From WHTI01 sp963756365 (lineage in GTDB: Bacteria > Actinomycetota > CADDZG01 > WHSQ01), in the NCBI GenBank assembly GCA_963756365.1, contig CAVWNF010000003.1:1364001-1428000 (forward strand): a DNA stretch of 64,000 bases, given 5' to 3'. Each line of letters begins with the position of its first letter. Within the stretch, counting starts at the first letter, position 1. The notes beneath the pieces were generated by a model. That model was not told the DNA's origin, searched no databases, and worked only from the letters and a program-made list of their open reading frames with translations. Below, in pieces: positions 8,645 through 16,631 of this stretch. The position numbers and the translations under genes were made by a program.

Positions 8645-9619
8645 GTGGACTGGTGTCTTGATACCTCCGACCCAGAATCCTTCCGCGCTCTGCGTGAGGA
8701 ACTCTTCGACTATCTAGAGCGCCACGCGGAAGAGGGAAGCTCGATATTCGATTCGAAGCTGGTTTTCGATGAACTCGTCGGCAACGCGGTCCGGCACGCC
8801 GGAGGCTCGGTGTGGGTTTCGGTCGAGTGGCCGTCGGTCTCCCCCATCCTCACCGTGAACGATCTCGGCCCCGGGTTCGTCCCGTCCACCCAGCTCCCCG
8901 ACGACATCTTCGACGAAGGCGGACGCGGCCTCTTCCTCGTGTCGAGTTTCGCTTCCGAACTGCAGATCGTGCAGAAGAAGGCGGGAGGATCGCGCATCAG
9001 CGCCGAGCTCCCGATCAAGAGGAAGCGGGAACGTCACTTCCACACAGAGGGCCCGACGGCCCCGTCCCTCCCGGCCACCGAAGAAGCCGCAGAAGATGGC
9101 ACTTTCGGCAAGGAGTCGTTCCTCCGGGCGCTCGTCGTCCAACTCGCTCAGCGACTCGAGCTCGATCACGGTCCTCAGGCCGCGGAAGAGGCGGTCGCAG
9201 CGGTCGGCAACGGTGTCGGTGGACGCATGGAGGAGGAGTACCGCAAGGCGGAGAAGGTCACCGGCTACCTAACGACCGAACAGATGGGCGACCTGTACGT
9301 CCGCCTCAAACACGCGATCGACGGCGACTTCTACGTCATCGAATCCAGCGAGGACCGCATCGTGCTCGGGAACAGGCACTGCCCCTTCGGCGACGTCGTC
9401 AAGACCGCCCCCGCACTGTGCCGAATGACATCCTCTGTGTTCGGGGGGATCGCCGCTCGCAATACGGACGGGCCCATCAGTGTTCAGCTGGAGGAACGGA
9501 TCGCGGTCGGCGACCCAGAGTGCAGGGTGATCGTCCACCTGAAGGACACGCCCGACTCGTCGGCGCCGTTCTCGCAGAGCTATCACGACCCGGATCTGAC
9601 TTCGGATGGTGGGGCGTAG
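8645..9619 (+). CDS. GHKL ATPase (anti-sigma-like) fused to a methanogen-output-type domain
   Basis: This 324-residue protein starts with GTG. Residues about 1-125 form a serine-protein-kinase/anti-sigma-type GHKL ATPase: N-box FDELVGNAVRHAG, G1 NDLGPGF, G2 GGRGLFLVSS. After a charged linker, residues about 155-310 look like a MetOD1-type output domain with CPFGDVV, a conserved LCRMTSSVFGGIAARN stretch and IAVGDPECRVIVHL. That domain normally pairs with sensors, so the protein probably couples kinase or partner-switching output to a ligand or metal signal. No partner anti-anti-sigma gene is adjacent. The last 13 nt are antisense to the tRNA-Val gene. Confidence 0.75.
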   Translation: MDWCLDTSDPESFRALREELFDYLERHAEEGSSIFDSKLVFDELVGNAVRHAGGSVWVSVEWPSVSPILTVNDLGPGFVPSTQLPDDIFDEGGRGLFLVSSFASELQIVQKKAGGSRISAELPIKRKRERHFHTEGPTAPSLPATEEAAEDGTFGKESFLRALVVQLAQRLELDHGPQAAEEAVAAVGNGVGGRMEEEYRKAEKVTGYLTTEQMGDLYVRLKHAIDGDFYVIESSEDRIVLGNRHCPFGDVVKTAPALCRMTSSVFGGIAARNTDGPISVQLEERIAVGDPECRVIVHLKDTPDSSAPFSQSYHDPDLTSDGGA

Positions 9620-9682
9620 TGGGGTCGAACCACTGACCTCATGCTTGTCGAGCATGCGCTCTACCAACTGAGCTAACGCCCC
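9607..9682 (-). tRNA. tRNA-Val (GAC)
   Basis: The minus strand folds into a full cloverleaf. The 7-bp acceptor is GGGGCGT/ACGCCCC, with D arm GCTC/GAGC, anticodon stem CATGC/GCATG and loop TCGACAA giving anticodon GAC, and a standard T arm with TTCGAAC. The 3' CCA is encoded at 9607-9609. It overlaps the end of the opposite-strand ATPase gene by 13 nt. Confidence 0.95.
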
Positions 9683-9733
9683 ATTCGGGATGTGCATCTT
9701 AACGGGCGCGATAAGCCCGTTACGCACACATCG

Positions 9734-9805
9734 AGGCGGCGAGCGGAATCGAACCGCTGTACAGGGCTTTGCAGGCCCTTGCCTAAACCACTCGGCCACG
9801 CCGCC
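9734..9805 (-). tRNA. tRNA-Cys (GCA)
   Basis: The minus strand folds with acceptor GGCGGCG/CGCCGCC, anticodon stem AGGGC/GCCCT and loop CTGCAAA giving anticodon GCA. The discriminator base is U73, as expected for cysteine tRNA. CCA is not encoded. It lies 51 nt upstream of tRNA-Val on the same strand, so the pair is probably cotranscribed. Confidence 0.95.
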
Positions 9806-9843
9806 AGGGAACGCAGGATAGCGCGGGGCAGGCTCGCTTCAGG

Positions 9844-10533
9844 TCAGCGGGGGCTCATGGCCGCAACCGAGGCCGAGACCCAGAACGCACCGAGGCCCAG
9901 GCCCCCGACGATGTCCAAGGGCCAGTGCACCGAGAGATAAACGCGGGAGAACGCGATCAAGAACGCCAGCAATCCGAGGCCGCGCCAGATCCACAGGGTC
10001 TCGACCCGTCCCCTCCTATGGGTCAGGAGGAAGCCGAAGAGACCGGCCAGGACCGCGGCGTTGAGTGCGTGCCCACTCGGGAACGAGAACCCGGAGGCCG
10101 CGACCAAACCGCCGTGCGGTCGGGGACGCTCCACGAGGCCCTTGACGATGTCGTCGAGGAAAAACGCACCGACGATGACCACTGCCACATACACCGGCCA
10201 CATCAGGTCGCGCGTTCGGAAATATGACCACACCGCGAGGCCGATACCAGCGACGAAAAGAACGAGGTTGCTCCCTAGGAATGTGAAGAACTTCATCAGA
10301 TCCGTCAGGAGACCGGCACGATTGTCCCTGACGAAGTCGAGGATCGGGCGGTCGATGTACTTGAGGACGAAATCCTCGGCCGGCCCGAACACGACGATCC
10401 CGATGATCCACGTGCCGACCACCGCCAGGAGGAATGCGATGACCATGTACAACGCAGACAGCGGAGTGGCATCGAACCACCCCGTGCGGTTACTCCTCGG
10501 AACCATCGCTGAGCCTGGCATCGGGACCAACAT
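9844..10533 (-). CDS. PAP2-family membrane phosphatase
   Basis: This 229-residue protein has about six membrane helices. The PAP2 signature is complete: KGLVERPRP, then FSFPSGHALNA, then SRVYLSVHWPLDIVGG, giving the K-x6-RP, PSGH and SR-x5-H-x3-D catalytic set. The family dephosphorylates lipid or isoprenoid pyrophosphates such as undecaprenyl pyrophosphate or phosphatidate at the membrane. The gene stands alone between the tRNAs and the divergent biotin operon. The specific substrate cannot be read. Confidence 0.9.
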   Translation of the reverse strand: MLVPMPGSAMVPRSNRTGWFDATPLSALYMVIAFLLAVVGTWIIGIVVFGPAEDFVLKYIDRPILDFVRDNRAGLLTDLMKFFTFLGSNLVLFVAGIGLAVWSYFRTRDLMWPVYVAVVIVGAFFLDDIVKGLVERPRPHGGLVAASGFSFPSGHALNAAVLAGLFGFLLTHRRGRVETLWIWRGLGLLAFLIAFSRVYLSVHWPLDIVGGLGLGAFWVSASVAAMSPR

Positions 10534-10537
10534 ACCC

Positions 10538-10552
10538 TCCGGAAAGTCCGGA
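10538..10552. promoter_or_regulatory. Palindromic element between PAP2 gene and bioA
   Basis: TCCGGA-AAG-TCCGGA forms an inverted repeat upstream of bioA and just 5' of the divergent PAP2 gene. It could be an operator for either gene. It does not match a biotin-repressor operator I know. Confidence 0.3.
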
Positions 10553-10605
10553 TATGCGCAGTTGTCGCTTGTACCTCTTTGCCCGTGAGACTAGGGTCGG
10601 TCGCC

Positions 10606-11877
10606 ATGACGGATTGGATCGGCCGCGATGCCGCGCACGTGTGGCACGGCTTCACCCAGATGTCCACCTATGCCGATAACCGGCCGATCATCGTCGAGCG
10701 GGCCGAGGGCCACTATCTGATCGATGTCGAGGGGCGGCGCTACCTCGATGCGATCTCCTCGCTGTGGGTGACGACGCTGGGACACCGGGTGCCCGAGCTC
10801 GATGCCGCGGTGCGCGATCAGCTGGACAAGGTGGCTCATTCCACGCTCCTCGGGAACGGCAACACCACCGTGATCGAGCTGGCCGAGGCCCTTGCAGAAG
10901 TCGTTCCTGTCACCGACCCGAGGTTCTTGTTCGCCTCTGATGGTGCCGCTGCGGTCGAACAGGCCCTCAAGATCGCGTTCCAGTACTGGACCAACCAGGG
11001 TGTCTCGTCTCGGACCTCGTACCTGAGTCTCGGGGACGCCTACCACGGGGACACGATCGGGTCGCTGTCCGTCGGGGCCGGGGGGTTCGGCACCGACGTC
11101 TTCGACCCCCTCCGGTTCCCCGTCCTGCGGGCCCCCGGGTACTCGTCATCGAACGCACTCGAGGTTGCTGCCGAGATGGTCATCGATCGGGCCGACGATC
11201 TGGCCGCTGTGGTCATCGAGCCCCTGGTGCAAGGTGCTGCTGGGATCCTCACCGCGCCCGAGGACACCTTCGGGGTGCTGCAGGACGCGTGCCGGCGAAC
11301 GGGGGTCCTCCTTATCTGCGATGAGGTCGCGACCGGGTTCGGACGAACCGGCACCCTGTTCGCCTCCGAGAGATGCGGCCTCAGCCCAGACCTCATGGCG
11401 ATCGGGAAGGGCCTGACGGGGGGTTATCTCCCGATGTCGGCGACCGTTGCTGCGGGGCCGGTCGCCGCGGCGTTCGAGGGAGAGGATCTCGGTCCCAAGA
11501 CGCTGTACCACGGGCACTCGTACCAGGGGAATGCACTTGCTGCGGCGGTTGCCCTCGAGCACCTGCGCCTGTTCGATCGGTGGGATGTTCTCGCAAACGT
11601 CGCCGAGCGCTCCGCTCAACTGAAGACCGCCCTCGAAGATCGCATCGCACCACTGGATGCCGTCAAGGAGGTCAGGATCGAGGGCCTCATGGCCGGGATC
11701 GAACTCCTTCCCGGCGACCGCATCGGACGCCGGGTGTGCGCGGCCGCGGTCGAGCGCGGCGTTCTGCTCAGGCCTCTCGGCGACGTCGTGGTGGTGATGC
11801 CCCATCTGACCGTGGGAGCCGAGCACATCGAGCAGATCGTGAGCGTTCTTGGGGACTCGATCGAGGCGTGCTCATGA
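10606..11877 (+). CDS. bioA: Adenosylmethionine-8-amino-7-oxononanoate aminotransferase
   Basis: BioA transfers an amino group from S-adenosylmethionine to 7-keto-8-aminopelargonate to give diaminopelargonate in biotin synthesis. The ATG at 10606 begins MTDWIGRDAAHVWHGFTQM, the usual BioA N-terminus, giving 423 residues. The PLP-binding lysine is Lys268 in AIGKGLTGGYLPM. CDEVATGFGRTGTLFA and the substrate-binding YHGDTIG motif are also present. It is first in the operon; its TGA overlaps the bioF ATG (ATGA), indicating coupled translation through the pathway. Confidence 0.95.
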   Translation: MTDWIGRDAAHVWHGFTQMSTYADNRPIIVERAEGHYLIDVEGRRYLDAISSLWVTTLGHRVPELDAAVRDQLDKVAHSTLLGNGNTTVIELAEALAEVVPVTDPRFLFASDGAAAVEQALKIAFQYWTNQGVSSRTSYLSLGDAYHGDTIGSLSVGAGGFGTDVFDPLRFPVLRAPGYSSSNALEVAAEMVIDRADDLAAVVIEPLVQGAAGILTAPEDTFGVLQDACRRTGVLLICDEVATGFGRTGTLFASERCGLSPDLMAIGKGLTGGYLPMSATVAAGPVAAAFEGEDLGPKTLYHGHSYQGNALAAAVALEHLRLFDRWDVLANVAERSAQLKTALEDRIAPLDAVKEVRIEGLMAGIELLPGDRIGRRVCAAAVERGVLLRPLGDVVVVMPHLTVGAEHIEQIVSVLGDSIEACS

Positions 11878-12980
11878 AATGGACCCAGTGGGCGGCGGAA
11901 CGGAACCGCGCGATCGACGCCCTGGGCAGATGGCGGAAGATCATCGACTTCGATGCCCGCGGCGTCGAGGGCATCTACGACGGGAGGCCCGTCGTCTCGT
12001 TCGCGTCGAACGATTACCTGGGGCTTGCGACGGACCCTCGCACCGTGACGGCAGCGCAGGACGCGGCGGCGGCGTGGGGCGCCGGAGCCGGCTCGGCCCG
12101 TCTGATCGTCGGCTCTCGACCGATCCATTCCGAACTAGAACGAGCGATAGCCGAGTGGAAGGGCACGGAGAAGGCACTGCTGTTCCCAACCGGTTTCGCG
12201 GCGAACCTCGGCGTGCTCACCGCGTTCGGCACCTCTGATGTGACGATCTGTTCGGATGAGTTGAACCACGCGTCGATCGTGGACGGCTGCCGTTCGGCCG
12301 CGGCCGCGGTCACCGTGTATCCGCACCGTGACCTAACAGCCGTGCGCCGGGCGCTCTCAGGTGCGCAGAGATCACTAGTCGTCACCGATGGCGTCTTCTC
12401 GATGGACGGCGATGAGGCGCCGCTCGCCGAACTAGCCGAGCTCTGTGCCGCTCGGGGCGCGTTGCTGGTCGTAGACGAGGCGCACTCGGTCATGAGTGAA
12501 CCTGTCGAGTTCGGCGACGCGGAGGTCCTCAGGGTCGGCACCCTGTCAAAGTTCTTGGGCGCGATGGGTGGCTACGTCGCCGGGCCAGCCGCCTTGATAG
12601 ATCACCTAGTGAATGCTGCGAGGTCATTCATCTTCACGACCGCCTCGTCGCCGGCCGATGCAGGGGCCGCTCTCGAGGCGATCCGGATCCTTCGCTCGAG
12701 CGAAGGTGCGGAACTGATCGCCCGGCTTAGAAACAACGTGAACCTCGTGCGGCCCGGCCACCCCTCCCCCATCATCCCGATCGTGATCGGAGACGAGGAC
12801 AAGGCGATGGACGTTTCCGCCCAACTGCTTGAGAGGGGCTACGTGGTGCCTGCGATCAGGCCCCCGTCGGTCCCACCAGGCGGGTCTCGACTAAGGGTCA
12901 CCTTGTCGGCAGCCCACACACCCGCACAGATCGACGGATTGCGTGGTGCGCTCGAAGCGGTCGCCGGGGTCGCTCCATGA
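11874..12980 (+). CDS. bioF: 8-amino-7-oxononanoate synthase
   Basis: BioF condenses pimeloyl-ACP or pimeloyl-CoA with alanine to form 8-amino-7-oxononanoate. The start at 11874 overlaps the bioA stop, giving 368 residues. VSFASNDYLGLATDP, GSGSARL-like GAGSARLIVG, DGVFSMDGDEAPL, VVDEAHS and the PLP lysine Lys226 in GTLSKFLGAMGGY are all visible. It is slightly shorter than typical BioF (about 385 residues), mostly in the middle of the C-terminal domain. No bioC, bioH or bioI-like gene is nearby, so the pimelate precursor must come from elsewhere. Confidence 0.94.
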   Translation: MKWTQWAAERNRAIDALGRWRKIIDFDARGVEGIYDGRPVVSFASNDYLGLATDPRTVTAAQDAAAAWGAGAGSARLIVGSRPIHSELERAIAEWKGTEKALLFPTGFAANLGVLTAFGTSDVTICSDELNHASIVDGCRSAAAAVTVYPHRDLTAVRRALSGAQRSLVVTDGVFSMDGDEAPLAELAELCAARGALLVVDEAHSVMSEPVEFGDAEVLRVGTLSKFLGAMGGYVAGPAALIDHLVNAARSFIFTTASSPADAGAALEAIRILRSSEGAELIARLRNNVNLVRPGHPSPIIPIVIGDEDKAMDVSAQLLERGYVVPAIRPPSVPPGGSRLRVTLSAAHTPAQIDGLRGALEAVAGVAP

Positions 12981-13645
12981 GCGATGTCGTGGTGGTCACC
13001 GGCACCGGCACCGAGGTCGGCAAGACATGGGTCACCTCGGCGTTGATCCGTCACCTGAAAGAACACGACATCCCGGTGACCGCCCGGAAGCCGGTGCAGT
13101 CGTTCGATGTTGCGGATGGCTCGACCGATGCCGACGTCCTCGCGTCCGCGCTTGGGATCGAGGCTCACGACGTCTGCCCCCTCCACCGCTGGTACGAGAT
13201 CCCGATGGCACCACCCATGGCAGCAGAGGAGTTAGGGCTCCCCCCGATCGCGCTCGCCGATCTCGTTGCCGAGATCAGGCTTCCCGAGGTCGGGCTCACG
13301 CTCGTCGAGGGCGTCGGTGGGGTGCGGTCCCCTCTTGCTGACGACGCCGACACCGCAGATCTGGCCGATGCCCTGGGAGCGCGCCTCATCGTGCTCGTCG
13401 CCGATGCGGGGCTTGGAACCATCAACTCCGTGGTCTTATCGCTCGAAGCACTCGCCCGCTGGGATGTTGCGGTGTTCCTCAACCGCTTCGAGGCGACCGA
13501 CCGACTGCACCAGAAGAACCTGAGATGGTTATCCGAAGCAGAAGGCATCGGATGCATCACGGAGATCAAGGCTCTAGCTGCAAAGATCCGCTCGACGACT
13601 AGACCCAAAGACCTGACCGGAACAGAAGGGATCACGATCACATGA
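12977..13645 (+). CDS. bioD: Dethiobiotin synthetase
   Basis: BioD closes the ureido ring of dethiobiotin using CO2 and ATP. This 222-residue protein has the P-loop VTGTGTEVGKTW (residues 7-18), an ARKPVQSF motif with the catalytic Lys, and the LVEGVGGVRSPL motif typical of dethiobiotin synthetase. The start overlaps the bioF stop by 4 nt, and its own stop overlaps bioB by 4 nt. All residues of the ATP site that I can check are present. Confidence 0.95.
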   Translation: MSDVVVVTGTGTEVGKTWVTSALIRHLKEHDIPVTARKPVQSFDVADGSTDADVLASALGIEAHDVCPLHRWYEIPMAPPMAAEELGLPPIALADLVAEIRLPEVGLTLVEGVGGVRSPLADDADTADLADALGARLIVLVADAGLGTINSVVLSLEALARWDVAVFLNRFEATDRLHQKNLRWLSEAEGIGCITEIKALAAKIRSTTRPKDLTGTEGITIT

Positions 13646-14643
13646 CCAGTCGCACCCTGTTCGCCGATGCAAGATCCGCATTGCTCGACGAGGGTAGAGA
13701 CCTGAGTCTCGAAGAACTGAGGGAACTGGCGGAGGTGCCGGTCACCGACGTCCCTCTTCTGGCCGCTCTCGCACACGAGGTGCGGCTGGCTCGATGCGGT
13801 CCGGAGGTCGAGGTCGAGGGCATCCTCTCCGCCAAGACCGGCGGATGCCCCGAAGACTGTCACTTCTGTTCGCAATCCTCGAAGTTCGAAACGCCTGTAC
13901 GACCGACCGGGTATCTCGATATGGATCAGGTGCTGGCGGCGGCCAAGGAAACGAAGGAACTCGGCGCATCGGAGTTCTGCATCGTGATGGCTCTCCGGGG
14001 GCCTGATGAGAAGACGATCGACAACGTCCTCGATGCCACAAAGGTGATCCACGACGAGACCGGGCTCAACGTCGCCGCCAGTCTCGGCATCCTGACCAGA
14101 GATCAAGCGGAGAGGCTCGCGGCCGGAGGTATCCACCGCTACAACCACAACCTCGAGACCAGCAGGTCGTACTTCCCCGAGATCGTCACGACCCATACGT
14201 GGGAGGAACGCTACGAGACGTGCCAGATGGTGCGCGAGACCGGCATGGAACTCTGTTGCGGCGCACTGCTCGGCATGGGTGAATCGACCGACCAGCGGAT
14301 CGAACTCTTGGGGCAACTGCGCGAGGTCGATCCCAGCGAGGTGCCACTCAACTTCCTCAACCCTCGGCCCGGAACCCCCCTCGGAGATCGCCCACTCGTC
14401 GAACCACTCGATGCGATCCGGTGGATCGCGTTGTTCAGGCTGGCGTTGCCGGAGGTCATCCTCAGGTACGCCGGTGGCCGGGAGGTGACCCTTGGTGAGC
14501 TCCAGGCGATGGGCATGACCGCTGGCATCAACGCGCTGATCGTCGGCAACTACCTGACGACCCTCGGGCGCCAACCGATGCAGGACATCAAGATGCTGTC
14601 CGACCTGAAGATGCCGATCGGAGCACTCTCTAAGGTCATCTGA
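13642..14643 (+). CDS. bioB: Biotin synthase (radical SAM)
   Basis: BioB inserts sulphur into dethiobiotin using SAM radicals and a sacrificial iron-sulphur cluster. This 333-residue protein has the radical-SAM cysteines Cys69, Cys73 and Cys76 in GGCPEDCHFCSQSS. Further conserved stretches are YNHNLETS and LNFLNPRPGTPL, followed by a C-terminal TIM-barrel segment GNYLTTLGRQP. It overlaps bioD by 4 nt. The 60-residue cysteine-rich gene right after it is its probable helper, as in actinobacteria. Confidence 0.96.
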   Translation: MTSRTLFADARSALLDEGRDLSLEELRELAEVPVTDVPLLAALAHEVRLARCGPEVEVEGILSAKTGGCPEDCHFCSQSSKFETPVRPTGYLDMDQVLAAAKETKELGASEFCIVMALRGPDEKTIDNVLDATKVIHDETGLNVAASLGILTRDQAERLAAGGIHRYNHNLETSRSYFPEIVTTHTWEERYETCQMVRETGMELCCGALLGMGESTDQRIELLGQLREVDPSEVPLNFLNPRPGTPLGDRPLVEPLDAIRWIALFRLALPEVILRYAGGREVTLGELQAMGMTAGINALIVGNYLTTLGRQPMQDIKMLSDLKMPIGALSKVI

Positions 14644-14825
14644 TGTATTGCGGATGGTGCGGGCGGGACTCCTCGGAGGGCGATGGATCGGAGTGCGACG
14701 GATCGTGTCGCGATGGGCTCGAGCCGATGCGCTACTGCCCCGAATGCGCCCGCACGCTAGACGTCCAGATCACCCCACTCGGCTACGTGGCCACGTGCCG
14801 GAAACACGGCCTCCAGAACGGATAG
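14643..14825 (+). CDS. bsaP: Biotin synthase auxiliary protein (BsaP-like)
   Basis: This 60-residue protein starts at the ATG in TGATG at the bioB stop (1-nt overlap). It has CxxC pairs at Cys3/Cys6 and Cys32/Cys35 plus Cys18, Cys22, Cys52 and His55. The MRYCPECARTLDVQITPLGYVATC stretch resembles the BsaP family I know from actinobacteria (the small gene next to bioB, such as Rv1590), reported to be needed for BioB function, probably through an iron-sulphur cluster. The position and cysteine pattern support this; the residue match is from memory. It ends the operon. Confidence 0.85.
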   Translation: MYCGWCGRDSSEGDGSECDGSCRDGLEPMRYCPECARTLDVQITPLGYVATCRKHGLQNG

Positions 14826-14851
14826 AGCCTCACCTAGCCGAGTTCAGGTCA

Positions 14852-15865
14852 TCAGTCGGTAGCTGGCAACTCCACGGTCATGCGGCACCCTTCTTTCTGC
14901 CTACCCTCATCTGCCACCGACACCGTTCCTCCGTGCAGTTCCACGACCCATCTGGAGATCGCCAACCCCAGGCCGGCCCCGCCGTCGTCCTTCGATCGGG
15001 CGGCATCGGATCGATAGAACCGCTCGAAGACCCTCTCGCGCTCATCCGTCGGTATCCCGGGACCCTCGTCGACGACCTCGATGCGGATCACTCCATCCTG
15101 GCGGCGGGCGGACAGGGTGACGGTGCCACCGCTCGGTGAATGACGGACCGCGTTGGCGACGAGATTGGTCATCACCTGATCGATGCGCTCTCGATCGGCA
15201 CTGAGCGACAGGTCGGGAGGCTCCACCGAGATAGCGAAGGACACCTCGGCCCCATTCCCGTGCAGGGTTGCCCCCGCCACGACCTCCTCGAATAGCTCAG
15301 CGAGTCGGAATGGGTCCGTCTGCAGAGGTACCGCTCCCGACTCGAGCCTGGACAGGTCCAAGAGTTGGTTGACGAGCGTCCCCAACTTCTCGACCTGTTG
15401 GAGCATCGATGCCATGACTTCGGCATCCGGTTCGGCAACTCCGTCGATCAGATTCTCGATGACCGCCTGAAGCGCGGAGATGGGCGTGCGTAGCTCGTGT
15501 GACACGTTCGCCACGAGATCCTTCCGGAGCCGATCGGTCTCCGCTAGTTCGCTCGCCATCTGATTGAAGACGCGGGCAAGCTCACCGACCTCGTCGCGTG
15601 AGGTCGCCATCACTCGTTCGTCGTAGTCACCGCGCGCCATCGCCCTCGCCGCCGCCGTCATGTCGCGCAGCGGGGAGGTCATACCGCGCGCCAGGAGCTG
15701 GACCATCAAGAGGGCGAACGCTCCCGCCAACACTCCCCCGACGATCCACGGGAGGTCGGCCCACGCTCCCAACCCGGTCACGACGACGGTCGCAGCCACC
15801 GCTGAGACGATCACTACTCCGAGCTTCGTTTTGATCGAGGTGAACCGGTCGAGTGGGCGCCTCAT
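14852..15865 (-). CDS. Two-component sensor histidine kinase
   Basis: This 337-residue membrane kinase has two helices (about 12-32 and 39-58) with almost no periplasmic loop between them. A HAMP domain (about 59-110) is followed by the phospho-accepting His123 in SHELRTP. The ATPase domain has N-box NLVANAVRHS, G1 DEGPGIP and G2 GAGLGLAISRW. The missing sensor domain suggests it reads a signal inside the membrane or through a partner. The start overlaps the response regulator by 4 nt; both read leftward and form one unit. The target regulon is unknown. Confidence 0.93.
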   Translation of the reverse strand: MRRPLDRFTSIKTKLGVVIVSAVAATVVVTGLGAWADLPWIVGGVLAGAFALLMVQLLARGMTSPLRDMTAAARAMARGDYDERVMATSRDEVGELARVFNQMASELAETDRLRKDLVANVSHELRTPISALQAVIENLIDGVAEPDAEVMASMLQQVEKLGTLVNQLLDLSRLESGAVPLQTDPFRLAELFEEVVAGATLHGNGAEVSFAISVEPPDLSLSADRERIDQVMTNLVANAVRHSPSGGTVTLSARRQDGVIRIEVVDEGPGIPTDERERVFERFYRSDAARSKDDGGAGLGLAISRWVVELHGGTVSVADEGRQKEGCRMTVELPATD

Positions 15866-16529
15866 CGATCTATCGAGTAGCCGACGCCATGAACGGTCCG
15901 GATGACCTCATTGCCGAGCTTGCGCCGCAGCGCAGCTATGTGGGAGTCGACAGTTCTGGCCCCGGACGGATCGCGGTAGCCCCACACGTCTTGAAGTAGT
16001 TGTTCCCGGGTGAAGACGACTCCGGCTTCGGAAGCCATCCTCAGGAAGAGATCGAACTCGATCTGGGTGAGATGGATCTCCTCGCCGCCCCGCTCCAGTC
16101 GACGAGATGCCGGGTCGGCGACCAGATCTCCGACCATGACAGGATCGACCTGCCTCGTCGCCCGCTCGGCTCGGCGTAGAAGGGCATGGACCCGCGCCAC
16201 CATCTCGCGGGACTGAACGGCTTGGTCATGTAGTCGTCAGCACCAACGCCAAGCCCGACCAACAGATCGGTTTCGGTATCTCGCGCGGTGAGCATCAGCA
16301 CCGGGATCGGGCGATCCCTCTGGATCCGCCTGCAGACCTCGAGGCCATCGAAACCGGGGAGCATGACGTCGAGGACCACGGCATCGGGCTTGATCCGTTC
16401 GCACAGTTCGACTCCCGACGGACCGTCATGAGCCACTTCCACGAGGAACCCCTCGGTTCGGAGGCGGGCGGTGATGGCCTGGGCGATCGTCTTTTCGTCC
16501 TCGATGACCGCAACCGTGCGAGTTGGCAT
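15862..16529 (-). CDS. OmpR/PhoB-family response regulator (one frameshift)
   Basis: This is the cognate regulator of the kinase, starting at the ATG of MPTRTVAVIEDEK and giving 222 residues when repaired. The receiver domain shows Glu10/Asp11, the phospho-acceptor Asp54 (VVLDVMLPG), and Lys103 in MTKPFSP. The wHTH DNA-binding domain is the C-terminal 100 residues (VGYSIDR end). As printed, the frame changes near 16209-16213, where one C is missing from a CCC run; restoring it gives KPFSPREMVARVHALLRR. This is probably a sequencing error, since both halves are fully conserved. Confidence 0.9.
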
Positions 16530-16631
16530 GCCCACAACTCTAGGGCCCATCCAGGTTCGAGCATCGGCCTTCCGCGTGGAGATTCCGTGGAGACTCGCGG
16601 AAGTCCTCGGCGGGGTCATAGGATTCGCCGG

